Shown here in pieces: positions 15,412 to 25,255 of a DNA stretch of 64,000 nucleotides. A program made the position numbers and the translations under genes. Numbering within the stretch: position 1 is the first letter of the stretch; every line of letters starts with the position of its first letter. The DNA is from an uncultured Sinobacteraceae bacterium (lineage in GTDB: Bacteria > Pseudomonadota > Gammaproteobacteria > Steroidobacterales > Steroidobacteraceae). The notes under the pieces were generated by a model, which saw only the letters and a program-made list of their open reading frames with translations, was not told the DNA's origin and did not search any database. The stretch lies in assembly GCA_937902995.1 (NCBI GenBank), contig CALEKY010000114.1, positions 14,170 through 78,169 on the forward strand. Direction: 5' to 3'.

Positions 15412-18360
15412 ATGTGTTCGAATACCACGTTGCGCCGCTGCGTCGGAATGATCCTGACCGCGAGCGGTGCGAGCGTCGCGGTCATTCCGTCAGCGCTCGG
15501 TGCCGAAGAGTCTCCAATTGCCGAGGTGATCGTGACGGGCAGCCGCATCGCCTCACCCAATCTCGAAGCCATCAGTCCCGTCGCCGCCATTTCTTCGGAA
15601 CAAATTGCGGTCAGCGGACGCGTTCGTGTCGAGGACATCATCAATCAAATGCCGCAGGCGCTCGCGGATCAAGGCGGAGCCGTTTCCAACGGCGCGACGG
15701 GCACGGCGACAGTCGATCTTCGCGGTCTCGGTTCGCAGCGCACGCTCGTGCTCGTCAACGGCCGACGCCTGATGCCTGGCGAGCCGGACGGCGACAGCGC
15801 TGCCGACTTGAACAACATTCCGCTGGCGCTCGTGAAGCGAGTCGATGTCCTGACCGGCGGCGCTTCCTCCGTCTACGGCGCCGATGCCGTTGCGGGCGTC
15901 GTCAATTTCATCATGGATACGGATTTCGAAGGCGTGCGAATCGAAGCCAACTACGGCGGCTTCCAACACGACAACGACAACCGCGGCATTCAAAACATCG
16001 TTCGGCAGAGCGGATTCGCGCTCCCGGGCGGCGATTTCAGCGGTGGCTACTCGCGGGAATTCACGTTTGCACTGGGCATCGGCGGACCCGATCAGCGAGG
16101 CCATGCGACCTTCTATGCGACGTACCGCAAGATCGACGCCGTATTGCAAGGCGAGATCGACTACAGCGCGTGCACGCTCAACTCAGGCGACACGTTCTCG
16201 TGCGGCGGCTCCGGCACCACCACGCCTGCGCATTTCTTCACCGATGTCGCGACACCGGTTTGCACTTCTCTGAACGGTTGCATCGTCGGCCCCGACGGTG
16301 TGTTGCGCGAGTACAGCGACGCGACCGATGCCTACAACTTCGGTCCATTGAACTACTACCAGCGTCCCGATGAACGCTATACCGCCGGCTTGTTCATGGA
16401 TTATGAGGTCGGCGCGGGCACTGAGGTGTACGCCGAGCTCATGTACATGAACGATCGCTCCGTTGCGCAAATCGCTCCGAGCGGCGCGTTCTTCCCGGCC
16501 GTCGAGCTCAATTGCGACAATCCGTTGCTGACCGCTTCGCAAGTCGAGCACTTCTGCACCGCTGCCGGTGCGGGACCGGCCGATACCGTCACCATCTTTC
16601 CCGGACGCCGCAATGTCGAAGGCGGCGGCCGTCAAGACGATATCGAGCACGACTCCTTCCGTGTCGTTGCAGGATTGCGCGGCGACATCGGCGAGAACTG
16701 GCGCTACGACGCGTATTTCCAGCACGGCAGGACGCAGCGTAACAGCACGTACTTGAACGACTTCTCGATCACGCGTCTCGGACGTGCGCTACAAGTGCGC
16801 ATCGACGATCGGCCGGACGAGGACACTTTCGGCACGCCGCAATGCGTGTCCTTCATCGACGGGACCGATCCGAGCTGCGTACCCTGGAACATCTGGGTGC
16901 CCGGCGGAGTGACTCCGGAATCGCTCGAGTACTTGCAGACGCCAGGCATCATCCGCGCACAACACACGCAGCGTATCGCGCACGCGGACTTCACCGGCGA
17001 TCTCAGCAACTTCATCACGTTGCCCACCGCATCAACGGGCCTCGCCATCAACGTCGGCGCGGAGTGGCGCGAAGAGAAGACCGAGTTCCAACCCGATCTG
17101 CAATTCTCGACCGGCGATCTCGCCGGACAAGGCGGCGCCACGCTACCGACACAGGGCTCATACGACGTCCTCGAAGGATTCATCGAAGCCCGCATGCCGC
17201 TGGTCGAGGGCAAGACGGGCGTGCAGTCGCTGAGCGTCGAAGCCGGGTACCGCTACTCCGATTACAGCGTCGGGTTCAAGACGGATACCTACAAAGTCGG
17301 ACTCGACTGGGAGCCGATCGAATCGCTGCGACTGCGCGGCAGCTATCAGCGCGCGGTGCGCGCGCCCAACGTCGGCGAGCTGTTTTCGCCGCAGACCGTC
17401 CTGCTCGACGGCACGACCGACCCCTGCGACGGCGTTCCGGAAGCGACGCTCGAGCAGTGCATGCTGACGGGCATGACGCCCGAGCAGTACGGCAACGTAC
17501 CTCAGAACCCCGCCGCGCAATACAACGGATTGCTCGGCGGTAGCCGATCCCTGAAGCCCGAGAAGTCGGACACGATTTCGTTCGGCCTCATCTTCCAGCC
17601 TTCGTTTGCACCGAACTGGATGCTATCCCTCGACTATTTCGACATTCAGATCGACGAGGCCATCAGCGATCTCGACGGCGGCAACGCGGACGCATACATC
17701 ACGCAGTGCGTGCAAACGGGGGATCCCGTCTTCTGCAGCCGCATCCAACGCGATCCTCTGGGCTCGCTGTGGATTCAGCCGTCCGGATTCATCGTCGATA
17801 CGAGCGCGAATATCGGCAGCCTCGGCGCCGAGGGCATCGACCTGCAGACCACGTATCGCTTCGATGCAGGCGAACATCGATTCAATTTCGACTTGGTCGG
17901 CTCGTACGTGCTCTCCGCCGAAACGGAGCTCGTCAAGGGTTTGGGTAAGTTCGACTGTGTTGGCCTGTTCGGCGGAACGTGCGGTGTGCCGGTTCCCGAA
18001 TGGCGTCATTCGTTGCGTACGACCTGGGGTACGCCATGGTACGGGCTCGCAGTCACGCTGACGTGGCGCTACCTGGGCTCTGTCGACGTCGAGACGAGCG
18101 ATGCGAATCCGCAGCTCGCCGGCGAAGTGCCCGCCACGGATGCCGAGCTGGGCAGCCGCAGCTACTTCGATCTCGCCGCTTCGATGACCTTCCTCGACGA
18201 CTACACGTTGAGGATCGGCGCGAACAACTTACTCGACAAGGAACCGCCGCTCGTCGGCCAGGACAACTGCCCGTCCGTCATCTGCAACGGCAACACGTAC
18301 GCACAGCTCTACGATGTGCTCGGTCGACAGTGGTTCGTCTCGTTGACCGCAAAGTTCTAA
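15412..18360 (+). CDS. TonB-dependent outer-membrane receptor
   Basis: The ATG at 15412 follows a strong AGGAGG; the frame is open further upstream but without such a site. The 982-residue protein has a signal peptide ending near SALGAEE, a TonB-box-like AEVIVTGSRI, a plug domain with GGASSVYGADAVAGVVNFI (near 155) and a long 22-strand-type barrel ending SLTAKF with terminal Phe. Several closely spaced cysteine pairs probably bridge extracellular loops. The ligand is unknown; no siderophore or vitamin genes are adjacent. A strong hairpin follows the stop. Confidence 0.95.
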   Translation: MCSNTTLRRCVGMILTASGASVAVIPSALGAEESPIAEVIVTGSRIASPNLEAISPVAAISSEQIAVSGRVRVEDIINQMPQALADQGGAVSNGATGTATVDLRGLGSQRTLVLVNGRRLMPGEPDGDSAADLNNIPLALVKRVDVLTGGASSVYGADAVAGVVNFIMDTDFEGVRIEANYGGFQHDNDNRGIQNIVRQSGFALPGGDFSGGYSREFTFALGIGGPDQRGHATFYATYRKIDAVLQGEIDYSACTLNSGDTFSCGGSGTTTPAHFFTDVATPVCTSLNGCIVGPDGVLREYSDATDAYNFGPLNYYQRPDERYTAGLFMDYEVGAGTEVYAELMYMNDRSVAQIAPSGAFFPAVELNCDNPLLTASQVEHFCTAAGAGPADTVTIFPGRRNVEGGGRQDDIEHDSFRVVAGLRGDIGENWRYDAYFQHGRTQRNSTYLNDFSITRLGRALQVRIDDRPDEDTFGTPQCVSFIDGTDPSCVPWNIWVPGGVTPESLEYLQTPGIIRAQHTQRIAHADFTGDLSNFITLPTASTGLAINVGAEWREEKTEFQPDLQFSTGDLAGQGGATLPTQGSYDVLEGFIEARMPLVEGKTGVQSLSVEAGYRYSDYSVGFKTDTYKVGLDWEPIESLRLRGSYQRAVRAPNVGELFSPQTVLLDGTTDPCDGVPEATLEQCMLTGMTPEQYGNVPQNPAAQYNGLLGGSRSLKPEKSDTISFGLIFQPSFAPNWMLSLDYFDIQIDEAISDLDGGNADAYITQCVQTGDPVFCSRIQRDPLGSLWIQPSGFIVDTSANIGSLGAEGIDLQTTYRFDAGEHRFNFDLVGSYVLSAETELVKGLGKFDCVGLFGGTCGVPVPEWRHSLRTTWGTPWYGLAVTLTWRYLGSVDVETSDANPQLAGEVPATDAELGSRSYFDLAASMTFLDDYTLRIGANNLLDKEPPLVGQDNCPSVICNGNTYAQLYDVLGRQWFVSLTAKF

Positions 18361-18370
18361 CAGCAACACG

Positions 18371-18397
18371 GGGCGGCGGATGCAACGTCCGCCGCCC
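18371..18397 (+). terminator. Hairpin after the TonB receptor gene
   Basis: Arms GGGCGGCGGA and TCCGCCGCCC pair over 10 bases with a 7-base loop, 10 bases after the stop. There is no clear T tract, so termination efficiency is uncertain. Confidence 0.6.
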
Positions 18398-18547
18398 ATC
18401 CCGCCTCTATCGAATCCACGGCGCCGCCTGCGATTTGCCGGATTTTCTTCAGGCTTTCCCCCACCCGATCCTGCGAATCTGTTCGCCTCAATTCCGACGC
18501 GAATTCGCCGATAGCGTCTTCGCCAACTGCCGATACTCGAGACGAGA

Positions 18548-20185
18548 ATGAGACATAACGGCCCCGTCACGATGGAGGAGTACGTCCTTCAAGATGACGA
18601 AGTAATCATCACGCATACCGATCCAGGCGGACGCATCACGTACGCGAACGCCGCCTTTGCGCGCAGCAGCGAGTTCTCCTTGGAGGAAGCGCTCGGCCAA
18701 CCGCAGAACATCATCCGTCATCCGGATATGCCTCCTGAGGTATTTGCCGATATGTGGCGGACGATCCGGTCGGGCACGCAATGGATCGGCGTCGTCAAGA
18801 ACCGGCGTAAGAGCGGCGGGTTCTATTGGGTGCGCGCCAACGTCACCCCGATCCTCGAGAACGGCCGCATCGTCGGCTACATGTCCGTACGCGTTCGCCC
18901 GACCCGCGAAGAGATTCGAACTGCAGAAGCACTCTACGCCGCGATCCGCTCAGGCACGGCGCGACACATCAAGTTGCGCGGCGGCAAAGTCGTCGACATG
19001 AGCCTGCTCGGCAGGCTCAAAGCGCTGACCCGCCCTTCGCTCCGCGTGGGCAACTTCCTCGTCGTCGGCTCGATGTGGGTCATGTTCGGCGCCATCGTCG
19101 TTGCGTCGCTGCTCGAGAAGTCGTCGCTTGCCGCCCTGCTCGGCTCGCTCGGACTCGCGGTCGCGCTCGCCAACATGCTCTACATCCATGGGCGGGTCGT
19201 CCGCCCGCTTCAGGAGATGCGCCTGATTGCGTACAAGATCGTCGGCGGCGACACGCAGTGCCGCTTCCCCCGTTGCGGCGACAGCGATCTCGATGAGCTC
19301 TCCACATCGCTCAATCAGCTCAACATCAAGATCGACGGCGTGCTCAAGGACGCCCGTCAGGCGCTCGAAGCCATGAGCAACGGCGCAATCGACGTTCTCG
19401 CGGCCAATACGCAGTTGTCGAGTCGGACGAACGATCATGCGGCAGGCATCGAATCCGCGGCGGCAGCGCTCGATCGGCTGACATCTACCGTCGATCGCAA
19501 CACTTCCAGCGCGCAACAAGCGGCGAAGCTGTCCCTCAGCGCCTCGCAGGCGACGGAGCGCGGCCGCAAGGTCGTGAGCGAAGTGGTCTCGACGATCGAA
19601 GGCATTTCGCAAGCCTCGAGCAAGATCAGCGACATCGTCAGCATCATCGACGACATTGCATTCCAGACGAACCTGCTCGCTTTGAATGCGGCCGTCGAAG
19701 CGGCTCGCGCGGGAGAACAAGGCCGTGGCTTTGCCGTCGTGGCGCAGGAAGTCCGCAGCCTCGCTCAGCGCTCGGCCTCCGCAGCGAAAGAGATCAAGGA
19801 CTTGATCAATGCTTCGAGCGAAACCGTGGCCCGTGGCACGTTGCTGGCAGATCAAGCCGAAGCGGCGATGCGCGAGGTGGTCGCTTCAGTCAAGCGCGTC
19901 ACGGATGTGATCTCGGAAATCGAAGCGGCGAGCCGGGAACAAGCTGCCGGCATCGGTCAGATCAATCACGAAATGAACCAGATGGATCAGATCAAGCGCG
20001 AAGATGCAGACATGGCCGAGCAAGTGATGCACACGGCTCGCGAACTGCACTCGCGATCCATGCAAGTCCTCACGGCCGTCTCTGCGTTCTCGTTCCAAAG
20101 CGGCGTCGCCCTGGCGCAGACGATGCAGGTGCAAGCGGCACAGCGCGGACAACACGAACCGCAGCAGCTCGACCGAGCTGCTTAG
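18548..20185 (+). CDS. PAS-domain methyl-accepting chemotaxis protein (Aer-like)
   Basis: The 545-residue protein starts MRHNGPVT and has a PAS domain (about 8-120) very like the aerotaxis receptor Aer, including IIRHPDMPPEVFADMW and VKNRRKSGGFYWVRANV. A double membrane segment (about 170-215) follows, then a HAMP region and a signalling hairpin whose tip reads IAFQTNLLALNAAVEAARAG. It probably senses redox state or oxygen through a PAS-bound flavin and signals to CheA; FAD binding is inferred from Aer. No CheR-docking pentapeptide is present. The stop overlaps the stop of the convergent thioredoxin gene by 4 bases (TTAG). Confidence 0.92.
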   Translation: MRHNGPVTMEEYVLQDDEVIITHTDPGGRITYANAAFARSSEFSLEEALGQPQNIIRHPDMPPEVFADMWRTIRSGTQWIGVVKNRRKSGGFYWVRANVTPILENGRIVGYMSVRVRPTREEIRTAEALYAAIRSGTARHIKLRGGKVVDMSLLGRLKALTRPSLRVGNFLVVGSMWVMFGAIVVASLLEKSSLAALLGSLGLAVALANMLYIHGRVVRPLQEMRLIAYKIVGGDTQCRFPRCGDSDLDELSTSLNQLNIKIDGVLKDARQALEAMSNGAIDVLAANTQLSSRTNDHAAGIESAAAALDRLTSTVDRNTSSAQQAAKLSLSASQATERGRKVVSEVVSTIEGISQASSKISDIVSIIDDIAFQTNLLALNAAVEAARAGEQGRGFAVVAQEVRSLAQRSASAAKEIKDLINASSETVARGTLLADQAEAAMREVVASVKRVTDVISEIEAASREQAAGIGQINHEMNQMDQIKREDADMAEQVMHTARELHSRSMQVLTAVSAFSFQSGVALAQTMQVQAAQRGQHEPQQLDRAA

Positions 20186-20520
20186 CCGGCCGCGATCCGA
20201 TCGAGCGCGTGCGTGATCTCTTCGGCCCTCGCCGGCCGAACGACGCGCGCGACTTCGATGCCGTCGCGTAGGAAGATCAACGTCGGCCACAGTTTCACGC
20301 CGTAAGCCCGACCAAGCGGTCGGCCCTTGCCGTCCTCGACTTTGATGTGACGAACGCGCTCGCGACCGTCAAAAGCGGCTTCGATGAGCGGCGCCGCAGC
20401 CCGACAGTAGCCGCACCAGTTCGTGCCGAAGTCGAGGACGACCGGTCCTTGCAAAGCTTGCAAGGTCTCCTGCGGAGGCTCGGGCTCGTACGGTCGGGAC
20501 ATTGGGGGGTCTCCCATCAA
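20182..20520 (-). CDS. Thioredoxin-family protein
   Basis: The 112-residue product (or 106 if started at the ATG at 20502) has a thioredoxin fold with the active site FGTNWCGYCRAAAPLI and the cis-Pro block GVKLWPTLIFLRDG. WCGYC is an unusual dipeptide for thioredoxin, which normally has WCGPC, so its redox potential may differ. No signal peptide is visible, so it is probably cytoplasmic. It is convergent with the chemoreceptor gene. Confidence 0.9.
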   Translation of the reverse strand: MMGDPPMSRPYEPEPPQETLQALQGPVVLDFGTNWCGYCRAAAPLIEAAFDGRERVRHIKVEDGKGRPLGRAYGVKLWPTLIFLRDGIEVARVVRPARAEEITHALDRIAAG

Positions 20521-20700
20521 AGACGTCTAGCGCTTCAGTCTCTCAACGACTGCCGTGCGCTGGCGAGTTCCCCAGCTCACGTCCGCCACGCCGATCGTCT
20601 GCACACAATTCTTCGCGCCCGATTGCGCACGAAGCCCATTAGATTCGCGTCTAGGCGTTTGCCTCGACGACAACGCGAACATCGCTCAAAGGGGGTCATC

Positions 20701-21975
20701 ATGACATCACGCGTGCGTGCTGCGCTATGTGCGTTCTGCTCGGCCGCAGGGTTGGTGGTTTCGTCCGCCATGTCCGCTCCGACGATCGGTAAACAACTCG
20801 GGCTGCCGACGGCCGCGCCCGAATCCGTAGGATTCTCGAGCACCGGGCTCGCAGCGCTCGACAAAGAGCTGCACGCGCTCGTCGATCAGAAAAAGCTCGC
20901 TGGCGTGACCACGCTCGTCGCGCGTCACGGCAAGATCGTGCATCTCGATACTTACGGTGCGGCAAATGCAAGTACGGGCGCGCCGCTCAAACCGGACAGC
21001 ATCTTCCGCATCGCTTCGATGACGAAGCCGATCGCCGGCGTCGCGATGATGCAGCTCTACGAACAGGGTAAGTGGAAGCTCGACGATCCGGTGGCGAAAT
21101 TCATTCCCGAGTTTGCGAATCTACAGGTCAAGAAGCCAGGCGGCGGCACCGAGCCGATGAAATCGCCGATGACGATGGCGCAGCTCATGAGCCACAGCGC
21201 GGGCTTCGGCGTGAGCTCGGTCTACGAGAACGCCAACCTCACGGAATCGGACCTGCAAGGCATGATCGACAAGCTCAAGACGCTGCCACTCGAAACCCAA
21301 CCGGGCACGGCGTGGGACTACGGTCCGAGCGTGAACATCCAGGGTTACATCATCGAAAAATTGTCGGGGCAATCGCTCGACCGTTACTTCGAAGAGCACA
21401 TCTTCAAACCACTCGGCATGGTCGATACGGGATTCTGGGTTCCGCCCGAGAAGGCGGATCGGGTCGTTGCCATCCACACGTATGACGACCAAGGCAGAGT
21501 CATGGCGCAACCGAACAACCGTGTCGTGACGAGCCGTCCGAAATTCCTGTCGGCGAGCGGCGGATTGATGTCGACTGCCGCCGATTACTGGCGGTTTGCG
21601 CAGGCGCTCGCAAACGGCGGCGAGCTCGACGGCAAGCGCATTCTCAAGCCCGAAACCGTGAAGCTGATGAGAACGAACGTTCTCAAGCCCGGCGTCAAGG
21701 TCGATCTCTATGGTCCGAGCATGGAAGGCATCGGCTTCGGAATGGACTTTGCGATCGTGATGGATCCCGCGGCAGCCGGGACGCCGCAAGGCGTCAATTC
21801 GTTTTATTGGGGCGGGGCGTTCGGCACGTGGTTCTGGATCGACCCCACCAATGATCTCGTCTTCGTGGGCATGATCCAGAACCTGAACGGCTCGCGCCCG
21901 AACATGGGCACGCCACCGGTGCGCAATATTTCGATCGACGCCACGTACAAAGCGCTCGTCGACCGCAGCAAATGA
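20701..21975 (+). CDS. Serine hydrolase of the beta-lactamase/EstB family, secreted
   Basis: The ATG at 20701 follows AAAGGGGG. The 424-residue product has a signal peptide ending near SSAMSAP and a class C beta-lactamase fold: Ser-x-x-Lys as ASMTKPIAG (about 103), the Tyr motif as WDYGPSVN (about 205) and a GGAFGTW block near 365 in place of the KTG motif. That pattern fits EstB-like esterases more than true beta-lactamases. It probably acts in the periplasm on an ester or peptide; substrate unknown. Confidence 0.9.
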   Translation: MTSRVRAALCAFCSAAGLVVSSAMSAPTIGKQLGLPTAAPESVGFSSTGLAALDKELHALVDQKKLAGVTTLVARHGKIVHLDTYGAANASTGAPLKPDSIFRIASMTKPIAGVAMMQLYEQGKWKLDDPVAKFIPEFANLQVKKPGGGTEPMKSPMTMAQLMSHSAGFGVSSVYENANLTESDLQGMIDKLKTLPLETQPGTAWDYGPSVNIQGYIIEKLSGQSLDRYFEEHIFKPLGMVDTGFWVPPEKADRVVAIHTYDDQGRVMAQPNNRVVTSRPKFLSASGGLMSTAADYWRFAQALANGGELDGKRILKPETVKLMRTNVLKPGVKVDLYGPSMEGIGFGMDFAIVMDPAAAGTPQGVNSFYWGGAFGTWFWIDPTNDLVFVGMIQNLNGSRPNMGTPPVRNISIDATYKALVDRSK

Positions 21976-21979
21976 GCGG

Positions 21980-23203
21980 TCAACCGCCGGCCACGATGCG
22001 CATCGCGTGACCGGTGAGCCAGCCGCAGTAGGTGCCGAGCGCATAGCCGAGCACCGCGAGCAAGACGCCCACCGGTGCGAGCGACGGATGGAATGCGCCC
22101 GCGACGACCGGCGCACTGGCTGCCGCGCCGATGTTCGCCTGGCTGCCCACGGCCAGATAGAACACCGGCGCGCGCAGCACACGCGCAACGAGCAGCAGCA
22201 ATCCGCCGTGGATCAGAATCCACGTCGCGCCGACCCCGAACAAACCTGGATTCGTGAAGATCGCATGCAGATCCATTTGCATGCCGATCGTCGCGACCAA
22301 TATGTAGACCAGCACCGAACCCACCTTCGACGCACCGGCCCCTTCGAGTTTGCGTGCGGGCGTCAACGACAGCAGCATGCCGATGGTCGTTGCGATCACG
22401 ACGATCCAGAAAAACTCGCTCGCCAGCGACATGCGCTCCGCCCACGCCTGTCCTTTGAAGGCTGCCGCGAGCGGCGCGCCGAGCCAATGCGACAGCCCCA
22501 TCGCGCCGAAACCGACGCCAGCGATGATCATTAGATCGGCGAGGCTGGGAATGCGCGAATTCTCGAGCTGAAATCGCGTCATTTGTTCGCGCAAAGCCGT
22601 AATGGCGCTCGTATCGGCGCCGCGCTTCGCGTCGAGCTCGTCTGCACGGCCGGCAAGATACAAGAGGAACGCCATCCACAGGCTGGCGACGACCACATCG
22701 ACCGCCACCATCATGCCGAACAGATTCTCGTCGACGCCGAACACTTCTTTCATAGCGGCTTGATTCGCGCCGCCGCCGATCCAGCTGCCCGCAAGCGTCG
22801 CCATCCCGCTCCATACGTCGCCGGCTACGGTTTCCGGGCTCAACCGACTCCAGAGCCAAAGTGCGAGCGGCCCGCCGATCATGACGCCGGCCGTGCCGGT
22901 CAAGAACAGAATGATGGATTTCGGACCGAGACGCGCGATGGCCGGAAAGTCGATCGAGAGCGTGAGCAGCACCAAGGTCGCCGGCAACAGATAGCGCGTG
23001 GCAATCGAATACAGCGCTGAGGAGCTGCTATCGATCAAACCGATCGTGTTGTACAGCGCGGGCAGGAAATAACAGAGCACGAGCGCAGGCACATACCGAT
23101 AGAACCGGCGCCAGAAGGGCGCGTTCGATTGCGTCGTCCAGAAAATGGCGCCAAGGGTCGCGGACAGCAGTCCCAAAATGACGGCGTCGTTCGTGATCGG
23201 CAT
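21980..23203 (-). CDS. DUF819-family integral membrane protein
   Basis: The ATG at 23203 follows GGGAGGA and removes a 20-residue extension that does not look coding. The 407-residue protein has about ten hydrophobic segments and the DUF819 (YjcL-like) blocks TLAGSWIGGGANQAAMKEVFG near 140 (read as two parts), LYLAGRADELDAKRGAD and a late GSQANIGAAASAPVVAG. The family is thought to be a transporter or carrier of unknown substrate. It faces the convergent EstB-like gene with only 4 bases between stops. Confidence 0.88.
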   Translation of the reverse strand: MPITNDAVILGLLSATLGAIFWTTQSNAPFWRRFYRYVPALVLCYFLPALYNTIGLIDSSSSALYSIATRYLLPATLVLLTLSIDFPAIARLGPKSIILFLTGTAGVMIGGPLALWLWSRLSPETVAGDVWSGMATLAGSWIGGGANQAAMKEVFGVDENLFGMMVAVDVVVASLWMAFLLYLAGRADELDAKRGADTSAITALREQMTRFQLENSRIPSLADLMIIAGVGFGAMGLSHWLGAPLAAAFKGQAWAERMSLASEFFWIVVIATTIGMLLSLTPARKLEGAGASKVGSVLVYILVATIGMQMDLHAIFTNPGLFGVGATWILIHGGLLLLVARVLRAPVFYLAVGSQANIGAAASAPVVAGAFHPSLAPVGVLLAVLGYALGTYCGWLTGHAMRIVAGG

Positions 23204-23271
23204 GAGTCCTCCCGTGATCGCGTCCGGGAATTCTCGATGCGCGAAGCCTCGACGGCAATGCACATACGAAA

Positions 23272-23302
23272 AAAGAGCGGGACGACGCTCGCCCCGCTCT
23301 TT
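23272..23302 (-). terminator. Intrinsic terminator after the PKD/beta-lactamase-fold gene
   Basis: Arms AAAGAGCGGG and CCCGCTCTTT form a 10-base stem. On the minus strand the stem is followed by a run of T, the classic rho-independent form. It lies between the stop at 23336 and the DUF819 start at 23203 and separates these two minus-strand genes. Confidence 0.85.
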
Positions 23303-23335
23303 CTTTCGGCGCCGATCAGGTCGTCCGTGACGATC

Positions 23336-24853
23336 TCAAGGATTCGTCACCGACTGCGCGATCGGCGTCAGGAACGGACGCAATACTTCATAGTTGCCGT
23401 CCCATAGAGCCGTTCCGTCCGAAAGCGCTCGCCAGTGTGGACCGTCAGGGCTGTCCGGATCGCTGCCCACGCGCGACACGACGAGATCGAGACTCGGGAT
23501 CACCACGATCAAGCTGTCGCCCAAGCCCCAGGCCCCATACGCATCTCTCGGCACGTCGGGTAGCTGTCCGGTCGCGTTCGTCCACCACATCAAACCGTAC
23601 GTGACATTTGCCGAAGGGAAGCCGGTCGGATCTGCAAGCGTGGCCGCTGCCGTCTCCGTACGCGGCGTGGAGACCATTTGCACGAACTCTTCCGAGACGA
23701 TGCGTTGATCACGCCACACGCCCTTCCGCAAGAACAACAACCCGACGCGCGCCATCGCGTTCGGGTTCACTGCCATACCCGAAGCGAACTCCCGCATTTG
23801 AATCGAACCGACGGGCGGCCGCGGCGTACTCGCCCCCGGAACTCGCCATTGCACGTCGTCTGTCGTCATGTTGAGCGAGCTCCACACCTGTTCGGTGAGC
23901 ACATCGTTCAAGTCTCGTTGAAACACGTTCGTCAACGCATCGGCGAGCCAGTTCAGTCCGCCGTCCGAATACGCCCACGTCGTGCCGGGCGCGAATACGA
24001 GATCGACGGCGCTGTCGCCCGGCTTGGCGAAACCGGCTATGTGGGTCGCGAGCTGCTGAATCGTGATCTGCGACAACCAGTTCGTATCGGGCGGCGTTGG
24101 ATCTGCGGCATCCTGCCCGAAGCCCGGATAGCGCGATTGCACCGTGTCGCCGAGCGCAACTCGCTGCTCGTCGATTGCGACTCCGAGGATGAGGCTGCCG
24201 ATCGATTTCGTTACGGATTTGACGCTCACGCGTTCGTCGATCGGTCCCCATTGGTGCACGAGATATCCGTGACGCACGATCATTCCGGATCCGCCGCCGG
24301 TGAGGGCATACGCTTCGGCTTCCTGCAATCGCGCCCCATCCATTCCGACCTCATCGGGCGTTGCCGTCACCCACCCATGATTAGGATCGGATTCGACATC
24401 CACGCCAGGCCATACCTCGCTCACCTCGCCCGCCGGCGTCACCGTAATCTGGACGGTGTCGGCTGCGTTCGCCTGGCCGTCGCTTACCGTCAAGGTCAAT
24501 GTATAAGTACTCGCGTTCGCGAAGGTGACTTGTGTCGTCGCGGCGGATGCGTCGACGAACGAGACGCCTTCGGATGGCGAAGCGGTCCATGAGAATGACA
24601 GCGAGTCGTTGTCCGGATCGGTCGCGCCGCCTTGGAGCTCCACTGAATTCGTCGGCAACTGAATGGTTTGATCTGGACCTGCATTCACCGTCGGTGCGGT
24701 ATTCGATGCGGGCGATGAATTCGGCGGGCTCGGCGGAGGAGAATTATCGCCGCCTCCGCCGCATGCAGTCAGCGTCAACATCGCCAACGTGACGACGAAG
24801 AACGAAGTTGAGCTGGCACTGAGCCGAGCGCACTCTGAATTGGACCGATACAT
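23336..24853 (-). CDS. Lipoprotein with PKD domain and beta-lactamase-type serine hydrolase domain
   Basis: The best start is the ATG at 24853, preceded by GAGG; upstream in-frame sequence is not protein-like. The 505-residue product has a lipobox LTAC followed by a Gly/Pro/Ser linker, a PKD-like domain (about 50-140, with GGATDPDNDSLSFSW) and a class C beta-lactamase fold domain: Ser-x-x-Lys as KSVTKSIGS, Tyr motif as WAYSDGG. Ending in a serine-hydrolase domain on an Ig-like spacer suggests a surface or periplasmic esterase or peptidase. It differs from the EstB-like protein encoded at 20701 in domain content. Confidence 0.9.
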   Translation of the reverse strand: MYRSNSECARLSASSTSFFVVTLAMLTLTACGGGGDNSPPPSPPNSSPASNTAPTVNAGPDQTIQLPTNSVELQGGATDPDNDSLSFSWTASPSEGVSFVDASAATTQVTFANASTYTLTLTVSDGQANAADTVQITVTPAGEVSEVWPGVDVESDPNHGWVTATPDEVGMDGARLQEAEAYALTGGGSGMIVRHGYLVHQWGPIDERVSVKSVTKSIGSLILGVAIDEQRVALGDTVQSRYPGFGQDAADPTPPDTNWLSQITIQQLATHIAGFAKPGDSAVDLVFAPGTTWAYSDGGLNWLADALTNVFQRDLNDVLTEQVWSSLNMTTDDVQWRVPGASTPRPPVGSIQMREFASGMAVNPNAMARVGLLFLRKGVWRDQRIVSEEFVQMVSTPRTETAAATLADPTGFPSANVTYGLMWWTNATGQLPDVPRDAYGAWGLGDSLIVVIPSLDLVVSRVGSDPDSPDGPHWRALSDGTALWDGNYEVLRPFLTPIAQSVTNP

Positions 24854-25255
24854 TTCGTGAACCTCATGTTGTCCGCCCGTGCGGCCGCGGACTTGTTGCA
24901 TGAAACGTGCACAGTCCAGAGCAGACTTGGCACGTGGGGCACGGCGCGACGCGTGCCGCATGGAAAACAGGTGCGAAAAGCCACCGAGAACCCGCAACGC
25001 TATTGAAGTTTCCGACGACGTTTCGCGTGCGCTCCGCGTTGAAAAATTTGCACCGTTCGAAAACACGCTTGTCGACAGTTCAATGAGTCGGGGAAAACAA
25101 GGCGAGGCAAGCGAGACTTCGGGCATGGAGAGATAATGCGAAGTCAAAAGCCTCGACGTGACGCGTACTCCCGAAGTCTGTCAGTGACCTGTCCCCGGTG
25201 GCCGGTCGCCTGTAACCTTTAGCCTGTAGCTTTTCCAACCAAGCGAGGACCCCCG
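24854..25255. other. 402-base intergenic region
   Basis: This gap separates two divergent genes, the PKD hydrolase and the YciI-like gene. The part from 24880 to 25140 can be translated on either strand but shows no recognisable protein. The right end holds a period-7 array (25187-25235). No clear promoter pair stands out. Confidence 0.5.
25187..25235. repeat. Period-7 array upstream of the YciI-like gene
   Basis: Seven consecutive 7-base steps are visible, with units such as GCCGGTC, GCCTGTA and ACCTTTA. The array ends 20 bases before the ATG of the YciI-like gene, so it would lie in its promoter or leader. Confidence 0.75.

Noticed and set aside
20701..24853. Calling the two beta-lactamase-fold proteins antibiotic-resistance enzymes
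   Set aside because: Both have the Ser-x-x-Lys motif, but the other motifs fit EstB-like esterases or peptidases and no resistance context is present.
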